Positions 1 to 12,455 are shown, counted from the stretch's first letter. The stretch: 64,000 nucleotides of DNA from Adiantum capillus-veneris (GCA_014529385.2 CM043959.1:8087526-8151525), one strand, 5' to 3'. Notes: generated by a model from the sequence alone, not told the origin. Translations and numbers: made by a program.

Positions 1-1620
1 CATGCATTGGGCTTGTTAGTCAATGTAGAGATTTTCAAGCTCTTGAATGGACTCCAGTAAGTGCATGCCACTAGTTTACTTATAACCTTAAAGAAAAAAA
101 ACAAAACTCACGATTCGTGAGTGGATTTTATTAACTATATCATAAAGATACAGAGCCAACCTCAAGCTCTTATTGAGACTTGAGGCGCATAAGTTTAGAA
201 GCTAGATGCTTACCGTCTCGCAGTGAGGCCTATCACCACAAAACGTGAACAAAATTTCTAGGCATTTAATTACCATCTGTTGATAACACAGCATGGGTAG
301 TCCTAGACCAGTCATCTGAGTATTGCTTGTGCCTGAGCGTCTTACTGAGGTTATTTATAGGCTAGGGTTTGAATTATGTGCTAGACACCATTGTAGCCAA
401 TTTTTGCTAGTATTTAGATTTTTTAGCAACATTTATCCAATGACTTTATAGGATGGAATATTGAAACTTTTGGCTTTGCCTTGTAATCAACACATTAACT
501 TAAGAAATATTAAGTATATGGTGTATTGCCTGTATTTAGACTTATTGTCAACTTTCATCAAAGGACTTTATAGGATAGAGTTTTGATTTGTCTCGCTTTG
601 CCTCATAAGAAGCACATTAACTTACAAATTATTCATGATATGGTTGACTAAACATTCCTGTAAAGTATTAAAGGTCAACACCAATGGGTGTAATATTATT
701 TATTTTTGCTTGGTTTAGTGCTTTCTTAGATGTGGTCACTCAAACATTAAGATCCCTCAAAACACTTCAATACTAGATTCTTTTTTCTACAATATGGTTA
801 GAATGTGGTTACATTTCGATGATCCTATACAATAGGATAACAAGTGTAAAGTAGATGAAAAAGCCTTTATCTTCAAAACCAAAAGAGGAGGGAGCACTTG
901 GGCAGGCAAGTGTGAACATCTCAAAAAGAGCCCCCATCTCCTTGGAGTCCATGATCCCTCTCCCCCAAGCTCCTCACCAAGTGATTCAAGCAATGGGAGC
1001 TCCTCATTTTCCCTATATATCCCCCATTCTCTCCTTAACTCGTCCCATGTGGGATAATTCCCAATGCCACATGGCAAATTTCTCCACAATCTTCCCATCT
1101 CCCTCATGCCTAAGTTAATTTCCAGCTCCTCCTCCAAGTAAGAGAACGTTTTCGACAACTTTCAAACACATAACTTGCTCCTCCGATCACCTAATGACAT
1201 TGTACCATCAAGCACGGCTTGGATCCCATCACCTCGACTACTTCGAGAAATTTCAAGTCTCAGCATTTCTAATTTAAATCATCAAGTTGGCCCAGTTTCC
1301 TTTGTTGCATGCATCTGCAATCACATTCTAAGTCGAGACCGCCCACTTTCGATGCACATAATTCATGATGTACAAGTCCAATTCACGAGCTATAAAGCAT
1401 GCTCTGAAAATATTTATTATTGGAAACCATGTTTTGGGGACTTGGACAACCGAAAACACTAGTACAAAAGCCTTGAAAAACCAAAACTTTGTACATGAAT
1501 TTTTACATGTTCGCTCCCAAGACTTGCAGCACTATGTACACATATATACATGAAGCTAGTTAGCAACCTTTTTGGCACAATCTACTAGATTTATGATCAT
1601 AAAAAAAATGCTTGACATAG
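1..1620. other. Unassigned non-coding DNA
   Basis: AT-rich sequence with only short open frames and no recognisable protein motif. The stretch around 890-1120 is richer in C on this strand and holds a TATATA string near 1015, so it could be an old LTR or promoter remnant, but I found no matching copy or terminal dinucleotides to support that. Confidence 0.4.
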
Positions 1621-1689
1621 CTCACCAACCTCCCCTTGCCTACTTGATCATTCATGACAAGCTGAGGTTTCTAGGGTGAATAGATGTTG

Positions 1690-2470
1690 TAGTTCATTCC
1701 CAAAAACCTCATTCACATTTTTACATGTCTTTACATTGTCTCCCTCCATTGATAGCATCTCATCTATCACAATTGTCATCAAACCTGCCAAATTTCTTCA
1801 ATCTGTAACCATTAACATGGTATTTATGTTGTGCACCACTCAAATTTGCCAATTGATATCTCCCATTGTCAAACTTTGTTCACAACAGTAAAAGAACCTT
1901 CCCACTTAATTTGAAACTTTTTTTGCCAGGTAAAGTCCAAAAATGTGCAAAAGTAGAGTATCCCCCTAGTTCAAATTCTATGTGTCATGTTGTGTGTTGA
2001 GTTAGTAGTTCCTTCCCATTTGCTAGTTCTACAATTAACCTTTAAGCAAGATATGACGTTTTGTTGTGCATTTAGGAGAGAGAAATGGTGTGTGCTTCCA
2101 CTTTCCATCAAGAATTCCACTTGTTCACCTTGGGAAGATCCTAATGCTTGGATGATTGGGTGTTTTTGGCGAGCAGCGGGGTTGTCAATGACACATGCAA
2201 CAATGCTCTTTTGTCTGCTTTATCTCCTATAGTTTCTTGACCAATTGTGACATTTACTCTTGCAAGAGTTCCATGTCCATGGTCTCTATTTTCCCTTTCA
2301 CGTCCTCCACAAACATTTGGTTGACCTCTTCCATTTGTAGGTAAGGGAAATCTTTAAGCACCAGAAGCATGAACTTTCTTTGGAAAATTATTCCTATAAT
2401 TTCCATACTCATGGCATTCAAAACATTGCATATTTTGAAATTTAGTGGTTGTAGTTGCAACTACTATTTT
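1690..2470 (-). pseudogene. Decayed Ty3/gypsy fragment: gag zinc knuckle, protease, integrase C-terminus
   Basis: Three retroelement motifs lie in the expected order on the minus strand. First, near 2385-2440, a gag zinc knuckle reads CFECHEYGNYRNNFP, with the usual H and last C lost. Second, near 2060-2200, a retropepsin motif reads FLMESGSTHHF, where the catalytic Asp of the usual DSGST is Glu. Third, near 1700-1920, the integrase C-terminal signature reads KWEGSFTVVNKV, then YQLANLSGAQHKYHVNGYR. RT, RNase H and the integrase core are missing between 1920 and 2050, so this is an internally deleted, frameshifted relic. Its integrase tail resembles that of the element at the right edge (RWQGPYIV ... 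VNGYRLKPY), which suggests a related lineage. Confidence 0.75.
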
Positions 2471-4027
2471 TGTGGATTTTGGTAAGTGAAGTTGGCTGGC
2501 CTATTGTTTCACCAATTCAATCTAGCTTTTTTTAATACTAGAATGGTAACAGGACACTTTTATGTCCTTGGACACTTTTGTGTCCTGCTAAGTGACCATT
2601 TTGCTTGAATTATTTGAAGAGTATGAAAATGAATTTTTAGGTGCTATAAATCCACAAATTTTCCTTATGAGCTGAAAAAAACTTAGCATTTTTTTTTGAG
2701 TATCAATCTCACCATTAACCTTACTCTTGTACAACATTTTTGAACCTAAACTGTGTGAGAAAACGGGTCCTGTTTTTGGCTTTTTTTCAATTTTTGGCAA
2801 CTATACCACTCTAAACTTCATGTTTGTGAGGTTTAGACGGCTAGAGGTTAGGCCTTCATAGTTCTCAACATGTTTTGATTCTTGTAGGGAGAGCTAAGTG
2901 TTAAAATTGAAAGTTATGACCAATTTACAAGAATTGCATAATCCTTTTTTTTGGCCAAAATTAGCACTTTATGAATTTTTTGGTGGCTTTCTTGATATCC
3001 AAATTCAATTTTGATTGTGTAAGTGTAATGTATAACATAAAGATAATCTTCCTTGAGTTTTGGGGGACCTAATATGCTATATAGCATAGTATATGATGAT
3101 GGTTGAGTTTTTTGATTGTTGTTGAAGAATACGATACATTTTAGAGTAGCAAGTATAACTTTCTCAATATTGCTAGTTTCTTAGGCCAATTGTGTGTATT
3201 TTGTAGGTAGTAACCATATCTAATCATAGACTACAAACTTGGCTAGATATTGAGTAGTTTCTATGGGTTTCTAGAGGTCACAATGCTAAACCCAGTTTTT
3301 TCATGTTTGCTGTATTTAGCACTTTATCATTGCCCCCAAGGTTTCGATTGTAAGAGATCCATTATCCTTTTGACATGCTCCATGGCTCCTTTTGAATCTA
3401 GAGGCCCAAAGGGAACTAAGAAAACATGTATATAGTATTTCTATTGAGCTTGACTATAGAAACTTGGATGATAGGTCCGCAGAATCGTAAAAATGCAACT
3501 TTTTTGTACCTATTTTTTTTTCCCAAAAAGAAATTAGTGAGGTTAAATCAACCATATTTTTTGGTCACCAACCCATTGAAGTTAACGGGGCATTTTATCT
3601 CATGACCTACAAAAATCTCCACTCTTATTTATATGCAATCAACTGTAAGAAATTGCTGTTTTGGGCAGAATGCATTGGTCCATCAACTTTGGAGGCTTGT
3701 AGTGACCAAGGGATTAGAAAAATTACAAGTTTCTCATTTTTTCCATATGTAGTAGTTATTGAACTATAAACTCATGAAAGGATTTTTCAAAATGAGTGGA
3801 TCTACTATGGTTTTGGAAATTTTTCCCAAAACCCTGAAAGGACACTTTTATGTCTTGTTAGGTTACCATATAGTCTTGTGAAACAGAACATTGCAAGCAT
3901 TGTTTGATTTTCAGGTTGAGTCCTTCCAACTTCAAAATAATCTTCCATTGCCTCAATTCAAACCTTGACATCATGTTCTATATTAGCCCCTTTTCCTTGA
4001 AGTAAACTGTATTGTACAAAGAAGTAG
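2471..4027. other. Non-coding DNA with a spaced direct repeat
   Basis: No coding signal was recognised. A short motif, GGACACTTTTATGTCCT, occurs at about 2551 (immediately followed by a second variant, GGACACTTTTGTGTCC) and again at about 3839. In both places it is followed by a TAAGTGACC/TAGGTTACC-like stretch. Each motif is itself a small hairpin (GGACA...TGTCC). Confidence 0.45.
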
Positions 4028-4035
4028 ATGGTACC

Positions 4036-4376
4036 GAGGGATCAAATATTCATGTGATCGTGTGAAATTTCTTGCGATCAAAATTTTTATAATCACATTC
4101 ACATAATTAAAAAAAAGATGATAAGTGGTGATGTGAAAACCCACCAAAACCCCACCAAGGTATGTGTCTTTTTTACAAGATTACTAGGAAACTATGTGAA
4201 CCCTATACTGAGCTCGTTAAGAAATGGAAAAATGCTAGCAAGCTTACCAAATTGGATGATTTCTATAGGTTAAGGAGAAGTCATGTGAATATTTAACATG
4301 ATCACATAATCTGAAAGTGATCACTCAACGCTATTAATGTGTTCACATGTTTGTGGACATGTTAATGAAATCCCTG
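4036..4376. mobile_element. hAT-type MITE, 341 bp
   Basis: The segment is flanked on both sides by a perfect 8-bp direct repeat ATGGTACC (4028-4035 and 4377-4384), the target-duplication length of hAT transposons. Its ends are inverted repeats: the left starts GAGGGATCAAATATTCATG and the right, reverse-complemented, starts CAGGGATTTCATTAACATG, sharing the AGGGAT core expected of hAT ends. A second inverted pair lies inside (TATTCATGTGATC against GTGATCATGTTAAATA). There is no transposase frame, so it is a non-autonomous miniature element dependent on a hAT transposase elsewhere. Confidence 0.85.
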
Positions 4377-4384
4377 ATGGTACC

Positions 4385-6863
4385 TATGCAATACTACACT
4401 TATTCTAACTTAAGACTCATTATAATATTAAGTAATTAACTTCAACAACTCAAGACAAAAACTTGAGTCCCCATTATTTCACTTAATCCAAGGTAACACA
4501 CATTTATATATTCAAGATATATACAAAAGTTGGTCTCTCTGAGAATCTAGACAAGCCTCTCTCAGATCTATCATGACATATACAACGGTTAACTTTGCTA
4601 AAAGCTAGATAATTCTCAGAGTCAAATTCCTGAGAACATTGTGGTACAATCAATAAGTGTTTTCAAGTAAGTTTTTACAATTCATTGTTTCATTCGAGTA
4701 GTAGCTCTTGTATGCATCTTCAGAGGATTATAAAATACAAGCCTCTTATTTTGGAAAAAAATATCAGGTAAAGAAATGGGTTTGATCTTGTAACTAGGGA
4801 TCACTTTGACCACTTGATTGAAGACCCATTTGTTTAAAGTCATCCCAAAGCCATCTTAAGAGATAGCAACATAGTCATCCATAGTAGTACTAAGGAAGTA
4901 GTAAAGCTAGATAACTCATCTCAGCTCTTCTCCCCATTGAAGAAAAGACATCTGAGATTCTTTACATTGATATAGAAGATGCCACCTTCATAGTCTCTCG
5001 AAATATCCCATTCCTTTGAATTCTTGTTGATGAAGAAGAGAAAACCTTCATCAAAATATTTAGTGTGTTGCAACAAAAAACTAAAGTTTAAAGAGAAACA
5101 AGTCTCCAAGTACATTATTTTAAAGGTCTTGAACTTGCAATATTCAGTGTCGGCATCTTCTTAAAACATCCAGGCTAGTAAGTTCTTGAACTTGAGCTTC
5201 CAATTGTCATTTTCATGTTTTTATTTCAAATTTTCAAAATATTGGATTTCAAAGTTCCTAACATAGGCTTCGATACCACATGTGAGGTCCCGCTCCCGTC
5301 ACATACCGCTTGGAAACTAGAGGATACTTTACAGATCACTAGGCCCTAATTAATGAAAAAAAAACATAGTCAAGATAGTACCAATTCCAATGGATAGGAT
5401 GCTGTCACAAGGTAACTTGATCCTAATCCATTAGATATGTTTCCTAGTCTTGTCTCCTAGGGGAAGGATAATCTCTTACAAATATTTAAACATTCTTAGA
5501 TCTCACCTTCCAAAATAGAGAAACTGAAATTCCTTTTTTCCCATATCTTTGAGAGGCACGAATCATTTGATACTTCTCGACTCTTGGAGCAATGATGTTC
5601 TAATTTTACTTTTTCTAAAAAATAGGGAGTGGAGAGTTTCCCGACTAATTGAGACCACCCGTCCATTGACATGTCAACCTGATCGAGTCCCCACTTTCCA
5701 CCCCACACTCAGACTTTAATCTTGTTTCCTAATTACCAAACACATGGTTGTTCATAACACATAGTTATTTTATTAAAGTTCCTATTACAAGTTCATATAA
5801 TTAGCCCTTCAAACAATAAGAAGTCGGCATCAAGACAATCTTTCCTAGGGAAAAATTAACATACAACACTACTTCGTATTTTTTCCAATACTTCAAAATC
5901 GTAGAGACTTCTTTCAGTGGATGTTCACTCCACCCGTTGTCATTGGTTTCCCATACAACCAGTAAGTACTGACTCCTAGAGTAGCCCCCGGAATGAGTCA
6001 CATCATATGTTCACAGAAATAAACTAAGATGCCTCATAGAAATGCACATCTCTTGTGTAAAATGTGAGCTATCTCACTATGATCAAAGGGGAGTTTAGAT
6101 TAAATGAATATTGGAATAAAATTCAGTAAAGTTGACAAAGTCCATACTAAGAAAACATTCTTTCCTACATCAGACATTATATCATTGAATATCTCCATCC
6201 TAATAATTCAAACTTAGGAAAATAACAAGTTGAAATGATGTAGTCTCCAATTGGGAGCGACCCAATATTTTTAGGGTAATTTTTCCTTCCTAATTACTCA
6301 TGATACATAAAAAGTATTCCTACCTTCTCATGAGGGATGTCATTGCTTTGGGAGATGATTGACAATTCTTCATTCATAGAGGCCTTTACTTTTCCTTTTG
6401 GATACTGGTTCTAGCCTCGTCATCCTGCCCATATTCATGGATGACCATGGTGTATTTTCACCAAGCTAGATTCTTACACAAAGTTTAGGTTATGAATTTC
6501 ACTATCATCTTATACAAATAAGTGATTACTCTTTTTTTAAATTATGCTCCTCAATTTTCAATGGAAAATGAACAAGATGAGTATGTATACCAAGACAAAG
6601 GAGTGCATATAGAGCAACACAACCTTGATCGCATAAGTAAAACTCCTACTTTGCATTTATACATCTTACATGAATAATATACATTTGTGCACTTATCATC
6701 ATTTTAGTTGGACAATATTTTGAAAAGATTGGCTTAATTTCTACAAGCATCTATGTTACACTAATGGAAAATTTGAGCGTATGATCAACACGAATGATAA
6801 CTTAATCAAGAAATGAGATCATTAAAATTACTCTTTAGAGTATATATAGAGAATTTACCAAAG
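4385..6863. other. Unassigned non-coding DNA
   Basis: AT-rich sequence with short chance frames only. I recognise no protein motif, terminal repeat or RNA gene. Confidence 0.4.
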
Positions 6864-6866
6864 AAT

Positions 6867-6876
6867 CACTACAACA
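6867..6876 (+). repeat. CACTA left terminal inverted repeat
   Basis: CACTACAACA, the exact reverse complement of 14187-14196. The preceding AAT (6864-6866) is the target duplication. Confidence 0.95.
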
Positions 6877-6892
6877 AAATAAGGTGTTATCG

Positions 6893-7045
6893 ATGCTGAT
6901 ATCGACGCGGTGCGTCGCTATACGCATCGCTGTGAAACCAGTCGCTATTTGCGACGCGTATAGAGACACAGATTACCACGCATATAGCGACGCAGATTGC
7001 CACGCATATAGCAATGCAGATTGCCACGCACATAGAGACTATCAT
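6893..7045. repeat. CACTA left subterminal repeats
   Basis: At least five short related units in both orientations, for example GCGTCGCTATACGCAT, GCGACGCGTATAGAGAC and CGCATATAGCGACGCAG. The same units recur at the right end. In En/Spm-like elements such units bind the TNPA-type protein; that role is inferred here. Confidence 0.8.
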
Positions 7046-7060
7046 AACGGAAAAAAAAAA

Positions 7061-7142
7061 TTGGGCAGAGGGCAGGTAGCCTGGCCTGTGCCCAGTTAAA
7101 AGATGGACACAGCCACAGCCAGACTTCCTGCCCTCTGCCCAA
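7061..7142. repeat. Perfect 16-bp inverted repeat (hairpin)
   Basis: TTGGGCAGAGGGCAGG at 7061-7076 is perfectly reverse-complemented at 7127-7142, with a 50-nt GC-richer loop. It lies just inside the left subterminal repeats of the CACTA element. Confidence 0.85.
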
Positions 7143-7314
7143 GAAAGCGAGAAGCACCAAAATATCAACCATGCTCCCGTGCGCAGAAATTTCGGCAGAG
7201 TTCCCTTTGTTTTTACATAAACTTTTCAAAAAAAACCATATCATGTATACGTCTCCTACATGCTATCCATGTAGGATCTCACATGAGATTTAAGGCCAAT
7301 GAAAGACAACCGTA

Positions 7315-7510
7315 CCAACTGAAAACCATAACCATAACGAACCATAACCATAACTTAAAACCATAACCGGCTATAACCACTTTGATCAAAACCATAATGC
7401 AGATAACCATAACCATAAACAAAATTAACAATAACCATAAGCATAACCAGAAAGAGAAACAATAACTGTATATACAATGACAATGACAATAATCATAACC
7501 ATAAGGGAAA
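7315..7510. repeat. Degenerate AACCATA array
   Basis: Many imperfect copies of AACCATA/ACCATAAC, such as AACCATAACCATAACG, interleaved with related A-rich words, between the CACTA left end and the second ORF. It looks like slippage-derived low-complexity DNA. Confidence 0.8.
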
Positions 7511-7742
7511 CAATAACTGTCTAAACACTAACTGTTTGTACAGAAAAGAGACACAGAAGCGTGTCTGTGTCTCACAAAGCATATATATGAAATCTGGTCC
7601 ACTAATGACTAGGCATCGCAACCTACACATAGGACAACTCACAAAACTAGTATTGATATTACTTCACATATACTGACTTAATTAAATCAACTTACAAATA
7701 TTAACGTCTCACCTCAAGCGATCAGCGAGACTGTAAGGCCTC

Positions 7743-8837
7743 CTAGTCTACAGGCTCTCCTGAAGCTTCAAGATCATTCAGTACTTCATAGATACCTCTG
7801 CGATATCCATCTGACTCCTCCTCACGTGTCGGAGTTCGATGCATCGCAAGATTCTACGTTTATACAAAAATCAAAGTAATAAGAATACATGATTCATCAC
7901 GTTTTAAAAAACGCCATAGTTAAGATTGGATTAGAAACTCACAAACTCATAGCGAAAGGTGTCGAAGCCTCTGCTGCCAAGATGAAATGTCCCCCTAGTC
8001 ATCTGTCGTACCTGCGCGGCCTCACGCTGCTGTCTGAACTGCGTGGCCGCTGTCCGCTCATCCTCCCTAATCTGCAGCCACGTCTCGTGTGGGATGCCCG
8101 AAGGCTTCGGCGAGCCGGTCCTCAAAGCCTTCCGAGGTTCATCTGGTCGATGTTTCAAGGTGTCCCGTGCAACACCCTTGATCCACCGCACTGGAACAAT
8201 GGCAGAACCCGGAGCAGGCTGGTACTCTCTCAGGATGGTCTCCACTATGTAAGTGACTTTTTCCTTTTCTTGTTGATCCCAAGACGTCAGAATGCTGGTT
8301 GAAAACTGTAGCTCCACAAGCTGGCGAATCCGCTGTCGCATCTTAGTCCCGACTCTATCCATGTCAACAGAACCATCTCCCCGTACTGTATAGAGCTTGG
8401 AGGCACTAGGATCGTGTGCCCCCCCAGGTGCGCCAAGAGGTGTGTCGAGAGGTGTGCTTGGGTAGGACGGGGGTCGTGAGCAAGGAGGGGTCAAAGCATC
8501 TGTGGACCCTCCCACCACCTCCACCTGACGATCGCTGAGATCGGCGAGTGCGCCTGTGCTGCGGAGATGAGGACGTACCCGCCTCTGCCCCACCCCAAGG
8601 TGTCTAAGCGGCCATGATGGGAGAAGAAGGTGTCGTACCCATAGGCGTCTTGAACCCCGTAGACGTCCCCCCCCTAGGAGTCGGACCCTCGGGTGTGAAT
8701 CCCGGAGGCGTAGTACCTGTGCCTCTGGCTAGCCGGTACTGAGAAGCCTCTGCCATCTAAGCAGGTGTCATCCGTGTAACGAAGCCCATGAATGCATCTG
8801 CACTCATGGAAGCGGGATCTGGAATCTCGTCTGCCAT
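7743..8837 (-). pseudogene. TNPA-like second CACTA ORF (Ptta/En/Spm plant transposase family)
   Basis: This is the second protein of the CACTA element, probably the DNA-binding partner of the TNP2 transposase at the subterminal repeats. The frame opens at ATG 8837 (MADEIPDPASM) with a low-complexity, Pro/Thr/Gly-rich N-terminus, then a conserved region reading GIPHETWLQIREDERT and REAAQVRQMTRGTFHLGSRGF, which matches the conserved core of plant Ptta/En/Spm proteins. A GT-AG intron fits at 7854-7942 (donor GTGAGT, acceptor TAG). The last exon, 7743-7853, ends EASGEPVD. Two in-frame stops (after MTPA and after MAA) and a frame change near 8590 disable the N-terminal half. It follows the TNP2 gene by about 100 bp on the same strand. 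Confidence 0.72.
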
Positions 8838-8944
8838 ACTAAAGTCCTGCACAAAGAAAGTAAAATAAAGCGTCAGAACACAGTTGTTTAAATTAACTTT
8901 AAGCTTAACTTTAAATCAAAGTCTTCACACAAACACTTACAGGC

Positions 8945-11900
8945 CTAGGCCTCGACGAGTGAGGCATCATCAATAAGATCCTGCACCGTATCATCGTCTA
9001 TCTCTAATTGCAAACATAACTATACCCCAACTCGTTCTGGCAGATTTTCTTCATCCATTGCATCTTCATCTACAAGTGTCAATTCTGGCTCATCTGCTTC
9101 ATCCCTCGTATATCTGTCAGCTTCCTCTGCCATACCTTCGTCCATCTCATCTAATGTCACAGTAGTATGGACGTCGTCTGACTGACTTTCCTCTAGGAGA
9201 TCTTGCCCTTCAAATACTTGTTTATTTCTTGGAGCAACCTAAACCACAAACCACCATTATCGCTCTCGAGGGTCTGGTACAAAGACCACTTGCTCGCAAT
9301 GTTCGGGGAGAGCAAATGTGTCGCTCGCATGTGTCCAAATCTTTGTAAAATCTGTTTGCACAAGTTTGTTTCCATCTCTGCGTACCGTTGCATTGCGACC
9401 AGAAGTAATCACCTTGAACCACTTCACATCCAACAAAAACATCTCAAACCGCCTGAATCTTACTTTAAAGATATCTGACACCACACCACAGTAATCCAGG
9501 TTGCTAGTGCTCTCATTCGTGTCTCTAGCACTGGCCCTGCTCTTTTTCAGGAAACTAACCATTACCCCACTGTCAAACATGTTTCTTCTCCTGTCAATTT
9601 GTTGTGTTCTAAAATGCTTTCCATGCGACCACAATGCCATGTATGTATGATACTTCCAGTCACATCCAATAGCTAGCTCTTCCTCTTCTCGAGATATGGG
9701 TTCTCCAATCTGTCGAGCTGCTCTCACTGTCTTGTCCAACCATGCCATTGTAGGGAATTTAGGTAGAGGAGCGAGATAGTCTGGCAAGGGTAAGCCTCTA
9801 GTCATTCGGCTTTGCCTGAAATCGTGTCGCTCCCTATTGCGTCTCTCTTTCTCTTCTTCGTACCTTTCAAGCCATTTTTGCATCGGCTCTGAATTTAGTA
9901 TACAGAACTTCATGATATTTTCTCGCGTGGCATCGTTCATTTTCTTCGGCACCCCTTGCCGTTGCGGCTCCTTTCCCACCAATCTTGCATCCTCCTCATC
10001 GCTCCACAGTCGAGGCATTTCTGGGTCAGAAACGGATAGAAATTCGGTCATCAATACAAGAGACTCTTGCACCAGCCATCCTTCTGCCATGCTCCCCTCT
10101 GGACGCGCTTTTTGGCAAAAAAAACCCTTAAGTGTTTTCATGAACCGCTCTAGAAAGAACATCCAATGGCTGTGGACTTTACCTACCACTGCAACCTCAT
10201 CTACTACATGGACGAGCAAGTGCATTTGGATAGTTAGGCAGCTCGTGGGTAGATACTTCTCAATCATGCAAACTGCCTCAATGGAGTTAGCCCTTGCGAC
10301 TGCAATAGATTCCTCCGGTATCTCCTTGGAAGAGATCCACTGCACTAGCACTGAAATCTTGTATATGCAGGTCCGCACTTCCTCCGTTAAACACCCCTTG
10401 ATTGCAATTGGAAGACTGAATTACAAGAACTTATGCCAGTCGTGCGATTTCAACCCTGACAGTTGATCGTCACGGGTGAATGCTGTCTTGAGACATCACA
10501 TATATCCTGTTGGCATCCTGAACTCTGAAATCACCCTTTTCACTTGTCGCTCTTCATTTTTTAGCAATACCCATGGCGCTCTTGGAAGTTTTGTCTGACC
10601 AGGTGCATTGGTGAAAGGCCATAGCTCTGGCATCTTTCCAACTGAATGCAAATCATCTCGTGAAGCTCGATTGTCTTTCATTCCCATGATTGTCTTCCAG
10701 AGGAGCTCTCCCACATTCTTGAATATATGCACTGGATCCAGCAAATGGTTAATTAGTAGATCACCCCAGTACGGCAACGTATGGAGAATGGACAAACGTT
10801 TCATTCCTGGAACATGTTGCCCCTGATGTTGCTCCCATCGCGACGCCACTCTTGTACATGCATAGGATGACATTCGACGCGACGAAGCTGGCCTTCGCGC
10901 AAGTGATGGCCATCTGAAAGATAATGGTGGTGGCCTTGATAAATTGTCTTTCGAAGAGAGGTAGAATAGCGCACATCCAAAGACTGCCCGCAAATTGGAC
11001 ATGCATTGTATCCCGAAGTTGTTAGTCCTGCATATATACAAGCATGAATCAGGCCAAGGCAAAGGGCTTGCGAATAGCGAGAATTTTGTAAATCAATAAC
11101 CATTACCAGAAGCTTCTCTGTATCCTGGCCAATCATGCATAGTCCATATAAGAAGTCCATGGATCCTTGCATGTTGTTGTCCTACTGGTTCAACCGCATC
11201 TGCTATGTCGATCCCATGCCGTAACTCCTGGAGCTCGTCAACTAGTGGAGCTAGATAAACATCCAATTTTTTTGCCTTGAACTTACCAGGTACAATCAAG
11301 CTTAAAATCAAATGACCCTTCCTGATAGAAAGCCACGGCGGGAGGTTGTAATTGATAAGCCGCACATGCCAAGTGCTCCATGAAGAGCTTCTCAAGCCAA
11401 ATGGATTGACTCCATCCACTGCCATGCCCAAACGCAAATTGCGTGGTTCACTCTTAAAATGTGGCCAGGTATCTTCAATGTGCCTCCAAGCCTTCGAATC
11501 AACGGGCACCCTAAATGTTGCGTCAGTGGATCTATTCGTAGAATGCCACCGCATCAACTTTGCAATGGAACCACAACGAAACATGTTTTTTATCCTATGA
11601 ATAATAGGAAAATTCCGCAACACTTTAGCTGGAACTGTCTCGCCAACTGCATCTTGTTTGTAGTGCATTGCTCTGCACTTAGGACATGACAGACAATCAT
11701 TGCGAAAAAGAATTCAATCATTTGGACATGCATGAATCTTGTTGTAGTCCAAGCCAACTGAGGTCAGAAGTTGCTTTGCGTTTGGCCTGGAGGGGGACAT
11801 TTCATTGCCAGCCGGGAGAAGTTGCTCCCACAATAACCTGTTTAATCCACATTAAATTAAAAAGCTCTTCGAGCATATCACCGTTGCAATCGGAAAATCT

Positions 11901-12430
11901 CTTTTGTAAATTACGTACCTAAACAAAGCAGTGACGCTTGCATCTGACCACCCGTGCACTGACTGAAGATTCAAAAATGCCAGACAAGTACGAAGCACAG
12001 ATATTTTGGCACCTTCATAGATTGGTTGACGTGCCAACTTCCTCAACATGTCTTCAGGAGATAGGGGCACGGCTTCTGGTGCTGCTTCGTTCGCGTTCTC
12101 CTTGCTTGTCTAGAAGAAGGCATCCAACATCTCCTCCATGCCATCGTCTTCTGTCTGTAGGCCCTTTTCTGCTTCCATCCGTGGCTCTATATTGGTCGGA
12201 CCTTCACGCATAATCTTTTTTCTCTCTCTCTCAGATGTAGGTGCTATGTCACGGAAATCAATGCCCGTTTTGTAGGAGTCGTATCGCAAATTCTGTACGG
12301 TTTCTCTAGCAGACTCTCCATACTTGTGAACATGCTCATTACATATCCTATGTTTGCGCAGGATTTGATACTTGCAGAGCGTGCACGAGCATGCAATCTT
12401 TTCCTCCATGTTAGTTGATGACGTTGCCAT
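8945..12430 (-). pseudogene. TNP2-type CACTA transposase, degenerate
   Basis: Encodes the transposase that would cut and join the element ends in the nucleus. In order it shows a Cys-containing N-terminal transposase-associated region (ACSCTLCKYQ, then HRICNEHV), WSDASVTALF, LLPAGNEM, IHACPND, MRWHS, the core motif RLGMAVDGVNPFG, LPPWL, a zinc-like ACPICGQ, LPYWGDL with HIFKNV (normally HIEKN), a DUF4218-type stretch (MHLLVHVVDEV, ARPEGSMAEG) and a DUF4216-type stretch (LLDVKWFKV, VFVPDPRER). Two GT-AG introns can be placed at 11838-11918 and 11028-11106. Each rejoins frames that match the family. In-frame stops at 12110, 11718, 10496 and 10421, a frame change near 10800 and stops after VPDPRER make it a pseudogene. 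Confidence 0.9.
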
Positions 12431-12455
12431 CTACAATGATTATGAATGTTGTTTT

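Noticed and set aside
787-1158. Minus-strand frame of 123 codons
   Set aside because: I recognise no motif and there is no second copy or gene context; the plus-strand look is LTR/UTR-like. Not strong enough to call a gene.
9837-10466. Plus-strand frame of 209 codons
   Set aside because: It is antisense to the DUF4218 part of the TNP2 transposase, which has clear motif support.
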